NCBI RefSeq assembly: GCF_051297175.1
Contig: NZ_JBINNY010000001.1
Location: forward strand, 2,480,001 to 2,544,000
DNA length: 64,000 bases
Source: Dryocola sp051297175
GTDB taxonomy: Bacteria > Pseudomonadota > Gammaproteobacteria > Enterobacterales > Enterobacteriaceae
Direction: 5' to 3'
The number at the start of each line of letters is the position of its first letter. Position 1 is the first letter of the stretch. Below the pieces are notes generated by a model, which did not search any database, was not told the origin of the DNA, and saw only the letters and a program-made list of their open reading frames with translations. Of the stretch, positions 18,701-27,382 are shown piece after piece. Position numbers and translations under genes: made by a program.

Positions 18701-19381
18701 AGCTCGAAGTACAACCCGGCGCGAACCTGGACCGCCGAAGGCACCGTGGGTATTGGCGGCATGTATATGTGTATCTACGGCATGGATTCGCCGGGCGGCT
18801 ATCAGCTGGTCGGGCGCACGGTGCCTATCTGGAACAAATTCCTCAAGAACGCACAGTTTGGCGACGAGCCGTGGCTGCTGAAGTTCTTCGACCAGGTGCG
18901 TTTCTACCCCGTAAGCGAAGAGGAGCTTACCGCGTTCCGCACCGCATTCCGGGAAGGGCGCGCCGAGGTGCGAATCGAAGAGGTGGAGTTTGACTTCGCC
19001 GCCTACACGCAATTCCTCGCCGACAACGCCGACGATATCGCCGATTTCCGAAAGCGCCAGCATGCGGCGTTCAACGGCGAGGTCGCGCACTGGAAAGAGC
19101 AGGAGGGCGCGGCGGTGGAAAGCGCCATGCCGGTTGAGCAGACGAGCGGTGAAAACGACGCGGGGCGCCTGGTGAGCGCGGATCTGAACGGCAACGTCTG
19201 GAAAATTCTCGTCGAGCCGGGCCAGGCGGTGAAGCAGGGCGAGCCGCTCGTCGTCGTCGAAGCCATGAAGATGGAGCTGCTGGTCGCCGCCCCGTGCGAC
19301 GGCACCGTATTGCGCATCAGCTGCCAACAGGGCCGCCCGGTGGGGCCGGGTGACGCGCTGCTTTGGCTGGATGCGGTGTGA
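15761..19381 (+). CDS. uca: Urea carboxylase (biotin-dependent)
   Basis: 1206-residue biotin enzyme that carboxylates urea to allophanate with ATP and bicarbonate. Order of domains: biotin carboxylase (residues 1 to about 450, beginning VLIANRGEIAVRAIK, ATP-grasp loop KTTAGGGGIGLTR, NTRLQVEHPVTE); carboxyltransferase parts homologous to KipA/KipI (about 455-750 and 760-1000, with VQDSPGRLGYWDIG and PSGPMDDF); and a C-terminal biotinyl domain with the lysine motif EAMKM near residue 1170. The ribosome site GAGGAGG lies just upstream of the ATG. It forms an operon with atzF. The small urea-carboxylase-associated proteins (UAAP1/2) often found beside this gene are absent here. Confidence 0.96.
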   Translation: MFSTVLIANRGEIAVRAIKTLDKMGITSVAVYSDPDANARHVKDADIAIALGGETAAESYLDIDKILAAAKESGAQAIFPGYGFLSERAEFAQACEDAGIVFIGPTAGQIRDFGLKHRARELAFKADVPMTPGTGLLLTLQEAQLAAAEIGYPVMLKTTAGGGGIGLTRCEDEAALLDAWSSVKRMGQQFFSDDAVFIERFVDRARHLEVQIFGDGTGRVVALGERDCSLQRRNQKVVEETPAPNLPQATREAIHAAAVALGESVKYRSAGTVEFIYDAARDAFYFLEVNTRLQVEHPVTEMVTGLDLIECMINVAAGLTPDWQRMARPPQGASIEVRIYAEDPLKNFQPSPGVLTDVAFPEDVRVDGWVSAGSEVSAFYDPTIAKVIVHGDDRQQALSKLNSALAAIRLHGIATNLDYLRQIVQLAEFKAGVMWTRLLDSVVYQAHAVEVLEPGTWSSVQDSPGRLGYWDIGVPPSGPMDDFAFRLANRIVGNHPSAAGLEFTLQGPTLRFHCAATIALTGADCPATLDGQPVAYWQPVIVKAGQTLKLGRAASGCRTYLAVRNGFDVPVYLGSRSTFALGQFGGHAGRTLRVADVLAISQPNLAACTTPAPISLPQTPEPALIPQYGDLWEIGVLYGPHGAPDFFTPDAMQTFFDAEWQVHYNSNRLGVRLVGPKPEWTRADGGEAGLHPSNVHDCEYAIGAVNFTGDFPVILTRDGPSLGGFVCPVTIAKAELWKVGQVKPGDRIRFHAITFEHAQSLEIAQEVAVTNLLHVATLPDLHPGIAPSTTSSAAILAELAPQAGLPAVVYRQAGDNYVLIEYGDNVLDLALRLRIYLLMKAIKQSGISGVEELSPGVRSLQVRYDSQHISQTQLLTLLLGLEKQLGDVTKLKIPSRIVHLPMAFEDSATLAAVERYRETVRADAPWLPNNVDFIQRTNGLAHRDEVKQVIFDASYLVLGLGDVYLGAPCAVPLDPRHRLLSSKYNPARTWTAEGTVGIGGMYMCIYGMDSPGGYQLVGRTVPIWNKFLKNAQFGDEPWLLKFFDQVRFYPVSEEELTAFRTAFREGRAEVRIEEVEFDFAAYTQFLADNADDIADFRKRQHAAFNGEVAHWKEQEGAAVESAMPVEQTSGENDAGRLVSADLNGNVWKILVEPGQAVKQGEPLVVVEAMKMELLVAAPCDGTVLRISCQQGRPVGPGDALLWLDAV

Positions 19382-19384
19382 TTT

Positions 19385-19463
19385 GATGGTGGATGGCGCG
19401 CTGCTTATCCACCCTACGAACCGAGCCACGTAGGGCGGATAAGCGAAGCGCCATCCGCCGTGA
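19385..19463. repeat. Pair of REP-like elements
   Basis: Two inverted REP units (GGTGGATGGCGC...CTTATCCACC and GTAGGGCGGATAAGCG...GCCATCCGCC) fill the gap between urea carboxylase and the GntR gene. They may stabilise or divide the message. Confidence 0.75.
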
Positions 19464-19470
19464 GGTAAAC

Positions 19471-20157
19471 ATGCTGAACACGAAAAAACCAGCCGGCATC
19501 GCCGAACGCATCTACCGGCGGCTGAAACAGGAGATCTTCGACTTTCAGCTGCTCCCCGGCGACCGCTTTAGCGAAAACGACGTGGCGGTGCGCATGGACG
19601 CCAGCCGCACGCCGGTGCGTCAGGCGCTGTACGCGCTGGAGCAGGAGGGGTACGTCGAGGTGCAGCCCCGCAGCGGCTGGCAGATCAAAGCGGTGGATTT
19701 TGACTATCTCGAATCGCTTTACGACCTGCGCATCGTGCTCGAGCTGGAGGCGGTGAAGCGGCTTTGTACCCGGCCGGAGGAGCTGCAGCCGCGAGCGTTG
19801 CAAATGCTTCGGCAGTTCTGGATTGACTCGCCGCCGCTTGCGGACGGCGGGGCCGTGGCCGGGTACGACGAGGCGTTTCATATGACGCTGGTCGACGCGG
19901 CGGGCAACCCGGAAATGGCGCGGGTGCATCGGGATATCACGGAAAAAATTCGTATTGTGCGGCGGCTGGACTTCACCCAGCGGCCGCGCGTGAGCGCCAC
20001 TTACCACGAGCATGGGCTGATTTTGCTCGCCGTTTTGAACCGACAGCTTCAGGAGGCGCAGAGCCGTTTACACGACCACATAGCCGCAAGTCAGAAAGAG
20101 GTTCGTCAGATTACCCTCCACATGCTTCATCAGGCGAGGCATGGGGTTATTCGCTAG
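19471..20157 (+). CDS. GntR-family regulator (FadR/FCD type)
   Basis: 228-residue transcription factor. The N-terminal winged helix-turn-helix (residues about 10-75, AERIYRRLKQEIFDFQLLPGDRFSENDVAVRMDASRTPVRQAL in pieces) is GntR type. The C-terminal helical FCD domain (about 85-220) carries the metal-binding Asp/His pattern (YDEAFHMTLVDAAGN, ...YHEHGLILLAVLN). It lies between the urea degradation genes and the urea transporter, so it probably senses urea, allophanate or a related ligand and controls this module. ATG 19471 follows GAGGT; upstream in-frame starts fall inside the REP repeat. The palindrome at 13926 is a candidate target. Confidence 0.87.
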   Translation: MLNTKKPAGIAERIYRRLKQEIFDFQLLPGDRFSENDVAVRMDASRTPVRQALYALEQEGYVEVQPRSGWQIKAVDFDYLESLYDLRIVLELEAVKRLCTRPEELQPRALQMLRQFWIDSPPLADGGAVAGYDEAFHMTLVDAAGNPEMARVHRDITEKIRIVRRLDFTQRPRVSATYHEHGLILLAVLNRQLQEAQSRLHDHIAASQKEVRQITLHMLHQARHGVIR

Positions 20158-20187
20158 TACACACAGCTAATTTTTGGAGTGAGACTT

Positions 20188-21459
20188 ATGCAACGTCGTA
20201 CTTTTATCAAAGCTTTTGCGCTCTCGGCATCCGTTGTCAGCATGGGGCTGGCGTTTGGCGCACACGCCGCCGACACCATCAAAGTGGGCATCATGCACTC
20301 GCTGTCCGGCACCATGGCGATATCAGAAACGCCGCTTAAAGACGTGGCGCTGATGACCATCGCTGACATCAACGCGAAGGGCGGCGTGCTGGGCAAGCAG
20401 CTTGAGCCGGTGGTGGTCGACCCGGCCTCCAACTGGCCGCTGTTCGCGGAAAAGGCCCGCCAGCTGTTGAGCCAGGACAAAGCCGCCGTGGTGTTCGGCT
20501 GCTGGACGTCGGTATCGCGCAAGTCCGTGCTGCCGGTGTTTGAGGAGCTAAACGGGCTGCTGTTCTACCCGGTGCAGTACGAGGGCGAAGAGATGTCGCC
20601 GAACGTGTTCTATACGGGTGCTGCGCCCAACCAGCAGGCCATTCCGGCGGTGGAATACCTGATGAGCGAGGACGGCGGGGCGGCCAAACGCTTCTTCCTG
20701 CTGGGCACGGATTACGTCTATCCGCGCACCACCAACAAAATCCTCCGCGCGTTCCTGCATTCCAAAGGGGTGCAGGATAAAGACATCGAAGAGGTTTACA
20801 CCCCGTTCGGCTACAGCGACTACCAGACCATCGTCGCCAACATCAAGAAGTTCTCGGCGGGCGGCAAAACGGCGGTGATTTCAACCATTAACGGCGACTC
20901 TAACGTGCCGTTTTACAAGGAGCTGGCGAACCAGGGGCTGAAGGCGACGGACGTGCCGGTGGTCGCCTTCTCGGTGGGCGAAGAGGAGCTGCGCGGCATC
21001 GACACCAGGCCGCTGGTCGGCAACCTTGCGGCGTGGAACTACTTCGAATCCGTGGATAACCCAACCAATAAGCAGTTTGTCGCCGAATGGAAAGCCTATG
21101 CCAAAGCGCACAAGCTGCCGAACGCCGACACGGTGGTGACTAACGACCCGATGGAGGCCACCTACGTGGGCATTCATATGTGGGCGCAGGCGGTGGAAAA
21201 AGCGGGCACGACGGACGTGGACAAAGTGCGCGCGGCGATGGCCGGGCAGACCTTTAAGGCCCCGTCAGGCTTCACGCTGACCATGGACGCCACCAACCAC
21301 CACCTGCACAAGCCGGTGATGATCGGTGAAATCGAAGGCAACGGCCAGTTTAACGTGGTGTGGCAGACCGACGGCCCGGTTCGCGCCCAGCCGTGGAGCC
21401 CGTTTATTGCCGGAAACGACAAGAAGCCGGACGCGCCGGTGAAAACGGCGAGTAATTAA
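20188..21459 (+). CDS. urtA: Urea ABC transporter substrate-binding protein
   Basis: 423-residue periplasmic binding protein of the UrtA branch of the branched-chain amino acid binding family (KVGIMHSLSGTMAISETPLKD at the mature start, FYPVQYEGEEMSPNVFYTGAAPNQQ). The signal peptide has the twin-arginine motif RRTFIK followed by a hydrophobic stretch ending GAHA near residue 27, suggesting Tat export. It captures urea for UrtBCDE. Ribosome site TGGAGTGAG before ATG 20188. A triple REP block separates it from urtB, which may allow more UrtA than permease, as is usual for binding proteins. Confidence 0.95.
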   Translation: MQRRTFIKAFALSASVVSMGLAFGAHAADTIKVGIMHSLSGTMAISETPLKDVALMTIADINAKGGVLGKQLEPVVVDPASNWPLFAEKARQLLSQDKAAVVFGCWTSVSRKSVLPVFEELNGLLFYPVQYEGEEMSPNVFYTGAAPNQQAIPAVEYLMSEDGGAAKRFFLLGTDYVYPRTTNKILRAFLHSKGVQDKDIEEVYTPFGYSDYQTIVANIKKFSAGGKTAVISTINGDSNVPFYKELANQGLKATDVPVVAFSVGEEELRGIDTRPLVGNLAAWNYFESVDNPTNKQFVAEWKAYAKAHKLPNADTVVTNDPMEATYVGIHMWAQAVEKAGTTDVDKVRAAMAGQTFKAPSGFTLTMDATNHHLHKPVMIGEIEGNGQFNVVWQTDGPVRAQPWSPFIAGNDKKPDAPVKTASN

Positions 21460-21462
21460 CTA

Positions 21463-21577
21463 AGCGGCGGGTGGCGCTACGCTTACCCGCCCTACATTCG
21501 AGCACGTAAGGTGGATAAGCGACAGCAGTCACCATCCAGATACGTAGGGTGGATAAGCGACAGCGCCATCCACCATT
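21463..21577. repeat. REP-like cluster between urtA and urtB
   Basis: Three related units (GGGTGGCGCTACGCTTACCCGCC, GGTGGATAAGCGACAGCAG..., GTAGGGTGGATAAGCGACAGCGCCATCCACC) in 115 bases. They leave only about 20 bases for the urtB leader. Confidence 0.78.
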
Positions 21578-21596
21578 TTAACCGCAGGAGACGCCC

Positions 21597-23162
21597 ATGA
21601 ATCTCACCAAATGGCTGCCGATCGTCGCCTTGCTGCTGCCGCTGCTCGCCCGCGCCGGGGACGCCGACGACTTTGCGGCGGCAAACCGCACGCAGCAGGC
21701 GAAGCTGTTGCAGCATTGGGCGGCTTCCCCCGACGCGCTAAGGCTGCCGCTGCTGGAGGCGCTGGCGCGGGAAAACCTCGTCATCGACGAACGGCATCAC
21801 GCCTTTGCGCAAACCGACGGCGTGCTGACGCCCCTGGATGCGGCACAGACTCCGGTCGGCGAGGTGAAAAAAGTGCGCCTCACCAACCGCCTGCGGGTTC
21901 TCGCGGGCAGCGCCTTAGCCAGCCATCGGTTGGTAAGTGACAACGTCACTGTTCGCCTGCAGGCGGCCAAAGACCTCCAGCGGGACGCCGAACCCGATCT
22001 GCTTCCTTTGCTGCAACAGCGGCTTAAGGCCGAACGGAGCGAAGACGTGCGCACCGCGCTTGAAGGCGCGCTTGCCCGTCTACGGCTGGCAAGCCCTGAC
22101 GCCAGCGTGCGTTTACACGCCGTCGAGCTGCTTGGCCATTCTGCCGATCCCGATACCCAGGCGCTGCTCAAGCCGCTCGCCGACGCGCAGACCGAAACCA
22201 ACCAACGGGTGCGTGAAGCCGCGGCGGAAGGGCTGCGTAAAATCCAGCACCGCCTGATGCTCGGCGATATTCTCGGCCAGGCGTTTATGGGGCTTTCGCT
22301 GGGATCGATTCTGCTGCTGGCCGCCCTTGGCCTCGCCATCACCTACGGCCTGCTGGGGGTGATCAACATGGCGCACGGCGAAATGCTGATGCTGGGCGCG
22401 TATTCCGCGTGGCTGGTGCAGACCGCCTTCCAGCAGTATGCCCCGGCCTGGCTAACGTTTTACCCGGTCGTCGCGCTGCCCGTGGCGTTCGCGATTACCG
22501 GCGGCATCGGCATGGCGCTGGAGCGCACGGTTATCCGCCACCTCTACGGCCGCCCGCTGGAAACCCTGCTGGCGACATGGGGCATCAGCCTGATGCTAAT
22601 CCAGACCGTGCGCATGGCGTTCGGCGCGCAGAACATGGAGGTGGCGAACCCGGCGTGGCTGTCCGGCGGCGTGCAGGTGCTGCCGAACCTTATCCTGCCG
22701 TGGAACCGCCTGGTGGTTATCGGCTTTGTGATGCTGGTGCTGCTGTTTACCTGGCTGCTGCTCAGTAAAACACGCCTGGGCATGAACGTGCGGGCCGTCA
22801 CGCAAAACCGCGCGATGGCCGCCTGCTGCGGCGTGCCGACCGGACGCGTGGACATGCTTGCCTTTGGCCTCGGCTCCGGCATCGCCGGGCTGGGCGGTGT
22901 GGCGCTGTCGCAGCTCGGCAACGTCGGGCCGGAGCTGGGCCAGGGCTATATCATCGATTCCTTCCTGGTGGTGGTGCTGGGCGGCGTGGGCCAGCTGGCC
23001 GGAAGCGTGGCCGCGGCGTTCGGGCTGGGCATCTTCAACAAAATCCTCGAGCCGCAGATTGGCGCGGTGCTGGGGAAAATCCTCATCCTTGTGCTGATCG
23101 TTCTGTTTATTCAGAAGCGTCCGCAGGGCCTGTTTGCGCTGAAAGGAAGGGTGATTGACTGA
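21597..23162 (+). CDS. urtB: Urea ABC transporter permease UrtB
   Basis: 521-residue permease. Residues 1-20 are a signal-like hydrophobic segment. About 25-215 form a soluble, probably periplasmic, helical-repeat extension rich in Ala/Leu/Arg, a hallmark of UrtB. From about 220 to the end lies a LivH-type membrane domain (GLSLGSILLLAALGLAITYGLLGVINMAHGE, then repeated hydrophobic spans). It forms one half of the urea channel with UrtC. Its TGA overlaps the urtC ATG by one base, so translation is coupled. Confidence 0.94.
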   Translation: MNLTKWLPIVALLLPLLARAGDADDFAAANRTQQAKLLQHWAASPDALRLPLLEALARENLVIDERHHAFAQTDGVLTPLDAAQTPVGEVKKVRLTNRLRVLAGSALASHRLVSDNVTVRLQAAKDLQRDAEPDLLPLLQQRLKAERSEDVRTALEGALARLRLASPDASVRLHAVELLGHSADPDTQALLKPLADAQTETNQRVREAAAEGLRKIQHRLMLGDILGQAFMGLSLGSILLLAALGLAITYGLLGVINMAHGEMLMLGAYSAWLVQTAFQQYAPAWLTFYPVVALPVAFAITGGIGMALERTVIRHLYGRPLETLLATWGISLMLIQTVRMAFGAQNMEVANPAWLSGGVQVLPNLILPWNRLVVIGFVMLVLLFTWLLLSKTRLGMNVRAVTQNRAMAACCGVPTGRVDMLAFGLGSGIAGLGGVALSQLGNVGPELGQGYIIDSFLVVVLGGVGQLAGSVAAAFGLGIFNKILEPQIGAVLGKILILVLIVLFIQKRPQGLFALKGRVID

Positions 23163-24231
23163 TGAGCCAACCGCTGACCTTAACCCTGAGCCGCAAAGCG
23201 CCGCGCCTTAGCCTCGCGCTCGGCACGCTGTTTGTCGTTCTGCTGCTGACGCTGCCGTTTCTAACGCTGCTGCCCGCCGCGCATCCTTTGGCGTTATCCA
23301 CCTACACGCTGACGCTGGTCGGCAAAATCCTCTGCTATGCGACCGTCGCCGTGGCGCTCGACCTGGTGTGGGGCTACGCGGGTTTACTGTCGCTCGGGCA
23401 CGGCCTTTTCTTTGCGCTGGGCGGCTACGCGATGGGTATGTACCTGATGCGCCAGGCCGCGGGCGACGGGCTACCCGCGTTTATGTCCTTCCTGTCGTGG
23501 AGCGAGCTGCCGTGGTACTGGTGGGGCACGGAACACTTTGCCTGGGCGATGGCGCTGGTCGTGCTGGCGCCGGGAGGGCTTGCGCTGGCGTTCGGCTACT
23601 TTGCCTTCCGCTCGAAGATCAGGGGCGTGTACTTTTCGATTATGACCCAGGCGCTGACCTACGCCGGGATGCTGCTGTTCTTCCGCAACGAAACCGGCTT
23701 CGGCGGCAACAACGGCTTCACCGGGTTTACGACGTTGCTGGGCCTGTCGATTACCGCGACGGGCACGCGCATCGGGCTGTTTATCGCCACGGTTTTGCTG
23801 CTGCTGGCAAGCCTGGCGCTGGGTTTTGCACTTGCGCGCAGCAAGTTTGGCCGGGTGCTGACCGCCGTGCGCGATGCGGAAAACCGCCTGGTGTTCTGCG
23901 GCTACGACCCGCGTGGCTTCAAGCTGCTGGTATGGACGCTTTCCGCCGTGCTTTGCGGGCTGGCGGGGGCGCTTTACGTGCCGCAGGTGGGGATCATCAA
24001 CCCCGGCGAAATGTCGCCGACCAATTCCATCGAAGCGGCTATCTGGGTGGCGCTCGGCGGGCGCGGCACGCTGATCGGGCCGATCCTCGGCGCAGGGCTG
24101 GTTAACGGCGCGAAAAGCTACTTCACCATGGCGGTGCCGGAATACTGGCAGCTGTTCCTCGGGCTTATCTTCATCCTCGTGACGCTGTTTCTGCCGCGCG
24201 GCGTGATTGGCCTGCTGCGCAAAGGAGAAAA

Positions 24232-24235
<4 letters not shown>
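23162..24235 (+). CDS. urtC: Urea ABC transporter permease UrtC
   Basis: 357-residue LivM-type permease, partner of UrtB. It has about nine membrane spans, including the conserved ALDLVWGYAGLLSLGHGLFFALGGY and the cytoplasmic EAA-like loop SKFGRVLTAVRDAENRLVFCGYDP that docks the ATPases. It overlaps urtB by one base and urtD by four (ATGA), the pattern of a tightly coupled operon. Confidence 0.94.
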
Positions 24236-25032
<797 letters not shown>

Positions 25033-25047
25033 ATTTACGCAGAAACT

Positions 25048-25083
25048 TGTAGGGCGGATAAGCGAAGCGCATCCGTCGGGAGG
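25048..25083. repeat. REP-like element between urtD and urtE
   Basis: TGTAGGGCGGATAAGCGAAGCGCATCCGTCGGGA, one inverted unit. Confidence 0.7.
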
Positions 25084-25091
25084 GATAACAG

Positions 25092-25790
25092 ATGCTAGCG
25101 GTCAACGATTTAAACCAGTTCTACGGCGGCAGCCACATCCTGCGCGGCGTCACTTTTGAGGCAAAAATCGGCGAGGTGACCTGCCTGCTGGGCCGCAACG
25201 GCGTTGGGAAAAGCACGCTGCTGAAATGCCTGATGGGGCTGATCCCGGCAAAATCCGGCACGGTGAGCTGGCAGGACAAAAATATCACCGCGCGTAAACC
25301 GCACCAGCGCGTGCAGGCGGGAATCGCCTACGTGCCGCAGGGCCGCGAAATCTTTCCGCGCCTGACCGTGGAGGAGAATCTGCTGATGGGGCTTGCGCGC
25401 TTTTCAGGCCGGGAAACGAAACGGGTGCCGGAAGAGATTTACCGGCTGTTCCCGGTGCTGCAGGAGATGAAGCACCGGCGCGGCGGCGATCTCTCCGGCG
25501 GGCAACAGCAGCAGCTGGCGATTGGCCGGGCGCTGGCCTGCCGCCCGCAGCTGTTGATTCTGGACGAGCCGACGGAAGGCATTCAGCCGTCGGTGATCAA
25601 AGAGATCGGGCAGGTGATCGGCCAGCTTGCCGCCAGGGGCGACATGGCCATTCTGCTGGTCGAGCAGTTCTACGACTTCGCCGCCGTTCTGGCGGACAGC
25701 TATCTGGTGATGTCACGCGGGGCGATTATCCAAAGCGGCGCGGGCAGGAACATGGAGCAGGACGGCGTGCGGGGGCTGGTGGCAATATAA
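25092..25790 (+). CDS. urtE: Urea ABC transporter ATP-binding protein UrtE
   Basis: 232-residue LivF-type ATPase, the second nucleotide-binding subunit of the urea importer. Walker A GRNGVGKST near residue 36, signature LSGGQQQQL near 135, Walker B LLILDEPTEGIQP, and the H-loop VEQFYDF where the usual His is Gln, as is common in LivF/UrtE proteins. It follows urtD after a REP unit and closes the urea module. Confidence 0.94.
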   Translation: MLAVNDLNQFYGGSHILRGVTFEAKIGEVTCLLGRNGVGKSTLLKCLMGLIPAKSGTVSWQDKNITARKPHQRVQAGIAYVPQGREIFPRLTVEENLLMGLARFSGRETKRVPEEIYRLFPVLQEMKHRRGGDLSGGQQQQLAIGRALACRPQLLILDEPTEGIQPSVIKEIGQVIGQLAARGDMAILLVEQFYDFAAVLADSYLVMSRGAIIQSGAGRNMEQDGVRGLVAI

Positions 25791-25884
25791 GTGGTTCGAA
25801 AAAAATACCGCATTGTGGTTCTTTTTGCCGTGCCACTTAATCGCCTATAGTCAAAGCACATTCCCGATCCTCTGGAGGTCTACT

Positions 25885-27069
25885 TTGACTGGAGCAACAA
25901 ATGAATTTCTGCAACCTATTGGCGACGCGCTGCCTGACTGGCAGCCTCGCGCTTATCCCGACCGCGTAACGCTGCAAGGGCGATACTGCCGCCTTGAGCC
26001 GCTCAATCCTGCCAACCATACTAAATCGCTCTGGAAAGCGTGGAGCAAAGCCCAAGACGGGCGCGACTGGACCTACACCTTCGCCGGGCCTTTTGCGAAC
26101 GAGCAGCAGTATGCCGACTACATCGTGACGGCGGCGGCGAGCAATGACCCGCTGCACTTTACGGTTATCGACCAACGGTCCGGCCACGCGCTGGGTACGC
26201 TTTCGCTGATGCGCATCGACCCGGCAAACGGCACCATCGAGGTCGGCTCCGTGACGTTTTCCCCCGAGTTGAAAAACACCGTACAGGGAACGGAAGCGCA
26301 TTTTCTGCTGATGAAATACGCTTTTGACGCGCTGGGCTACCGCCGCTACGAGTGGAAGTGCGATAGCCTGAACGGCCCGTCGCGTCGCGCCGCGCTGCGT
26401 CTGGGTTTCCGCTTCGAGGGGCTATTCCGTCAGGTGGTGGTTTACAAGGGGCGCAATCGGGATACGGCGTGGTTTTCCATCACAAGCGTAGAATGGCCGC
26501 TGGTGAAGTCGGCCTTTGAGGCCTGGCTTGCCGATGACAATATCCGCGGGGGCAAACAGGTGCAAAGCCTGGCCGCGCTGCGTGACGGCCTGGCGGCTAA
26601 CAATACCCGACCGGGGAAAACGGCGGTGGACGTGCGCCCGCTTGCCGAAGGGGATTACGCCGCGTGGTATGAACTCTGGCAGGCCTACCTGACGTTTTAC
26701 GATACGAAGCTGACGGATGAGGTGACGCTGTTTAACTGGCGGCGCATGCTTTCCCCGACGGAGCCGATGTACGCGCTCGGCGCGTTCGACGAACAGCAAA
26801 GGCTGCTGGGCATCGTGCATATGGTTTATCACCGCGGCACCTGGGCGAAGCGCGATCACTGCTATCTGGAGGATCTGTTCACCGTTCCGGCGTCACGCGG
26901 CAAGGGCGTTGGCCGATCGCTTATCGAAGCGGTTTATCGACATGCGCAGGAGAACAACGCGTCGCGGGTTTATTGGCACACGCACGAAACCAACGCCACG
27001 GCGCAGACGCTTTACGATAAGGTCGCCGATAAGCCGGGGTTTATTCAGTATCGGAAAGAGTTGGAGTAA
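25885..27069 (+). CDS. Two-domain GNAT acetyltransferase fusion
   Basis: 394-residue protein made of two GNAT (Gcn5-related) domains. The first (about 1-215) is of the RimJ/RimL type: RVTLQGRYCRLEPL..., GHALGTLSLMRIDPANGTIEVGSVTFSPELKNT, and YRRYEWKCDSLNGPSRRAALRLGF. The second (about 245-394) has an intact acetyl-CoA loop VPASRGKGVGRSLIEAV and the C-terminal HETNATAQTLYDKV. The start is TTG 25885, the only in-frame start with a good ribosome site (TGGAGG, seven bases upstream). No frameshift joins the halves; the linker near residue 225-240 is continuous. Acceptors are unknown: N-terminal amines, a small-molecule amine or an antibiotic are all possible. Confidence 0.8.
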   Translation: MTGATNEFLQPIGDALPDWQPRAYPDRVTLQGRYCRLEPLNPANHTKSLWKAWSKAQDGRDWTYTFAGPFANEQQYADYIVTAAASNDPLHFTVIDQRSGHALGTLSLMRIDPANGTIEVGSVTFSPELKNTVQGTEAHFLLMKYAFDALGYRRYEWKCDSLNGPSRRAALRLGFRFEGLFRQVVVYKGRNRDTAWFSITSVEWPLVKSAFEAWLADDNIRGGKQVQSLAALRDGLAANNTRPGKTAVDVRPLAEGDYAAWYELWQAYLTFYDTKLTDEVTLFNWRRMLSPTEPMYALGAFDEQQRLLGIVHMVYHRGTWAKRDHCYLEDLFTVPASRGKGVGRSLIEAVYRHAQENNASRVYWHTHETNATAQTLYDKVADKPGFIQYRKELE

Positions 27070-27077
27070 GGGGAATT

Positions 27078-27381
27078 GTCGGGTGGCGGCTGCGCCTTAC
27101 CCGACCTACGTTTGGGGTTTGTTTTGTGGTTTTGTCGGGTGGCGGCTGCGCCTTACCCGACCTACGTTTTGGGTTTGGTTTGTGATTTTGTCGGGTGGCG
27201 GCTGCGCCTTACCCGACCTACGTTTTGGGGTTGGTTTGTGGTTTTGTCGGGTGGCGGCTTCGCCTTACCCGACCTACGTTTTGGGGGTTGGTTTGTGATT
27301 TTGTCGGGTGGCGGCTTCGCCTTACCCGACCTACGTTTTGGGTTTGTTTTGTAGGATGGATAAGCGCTAGCGCCATCCACC
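27078..27381. repeat. Five-copy tandem BIME array plus one REP unit
   Basis: Five near-identical direct repeats start at 27078, 27134, 27190, 27246 and 27303 (period 56-57 bases). Each holds the inverted arms GTCGGGTGGCGGC and GCCTTACCCGAC followed by CTACGTTTTGGG. A related unit (GTAGGATGGATAAGCG...CGCCATCCACC) closes the array at the 3' end of the converging ydeE gene. Unit identity above 90 percent by eye implies recent expansion. Confidence 0.9.
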
Positions 27382-27382
27382 A

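Noticed and set aside
27078..27381. Regular repeats that could suggest a CRISPR array.
   Set aside because: The period is 56-57 bases with near-identical spacers and internal inverted arms; there are no unique spacers and no cas genes, so it is a BIME array.
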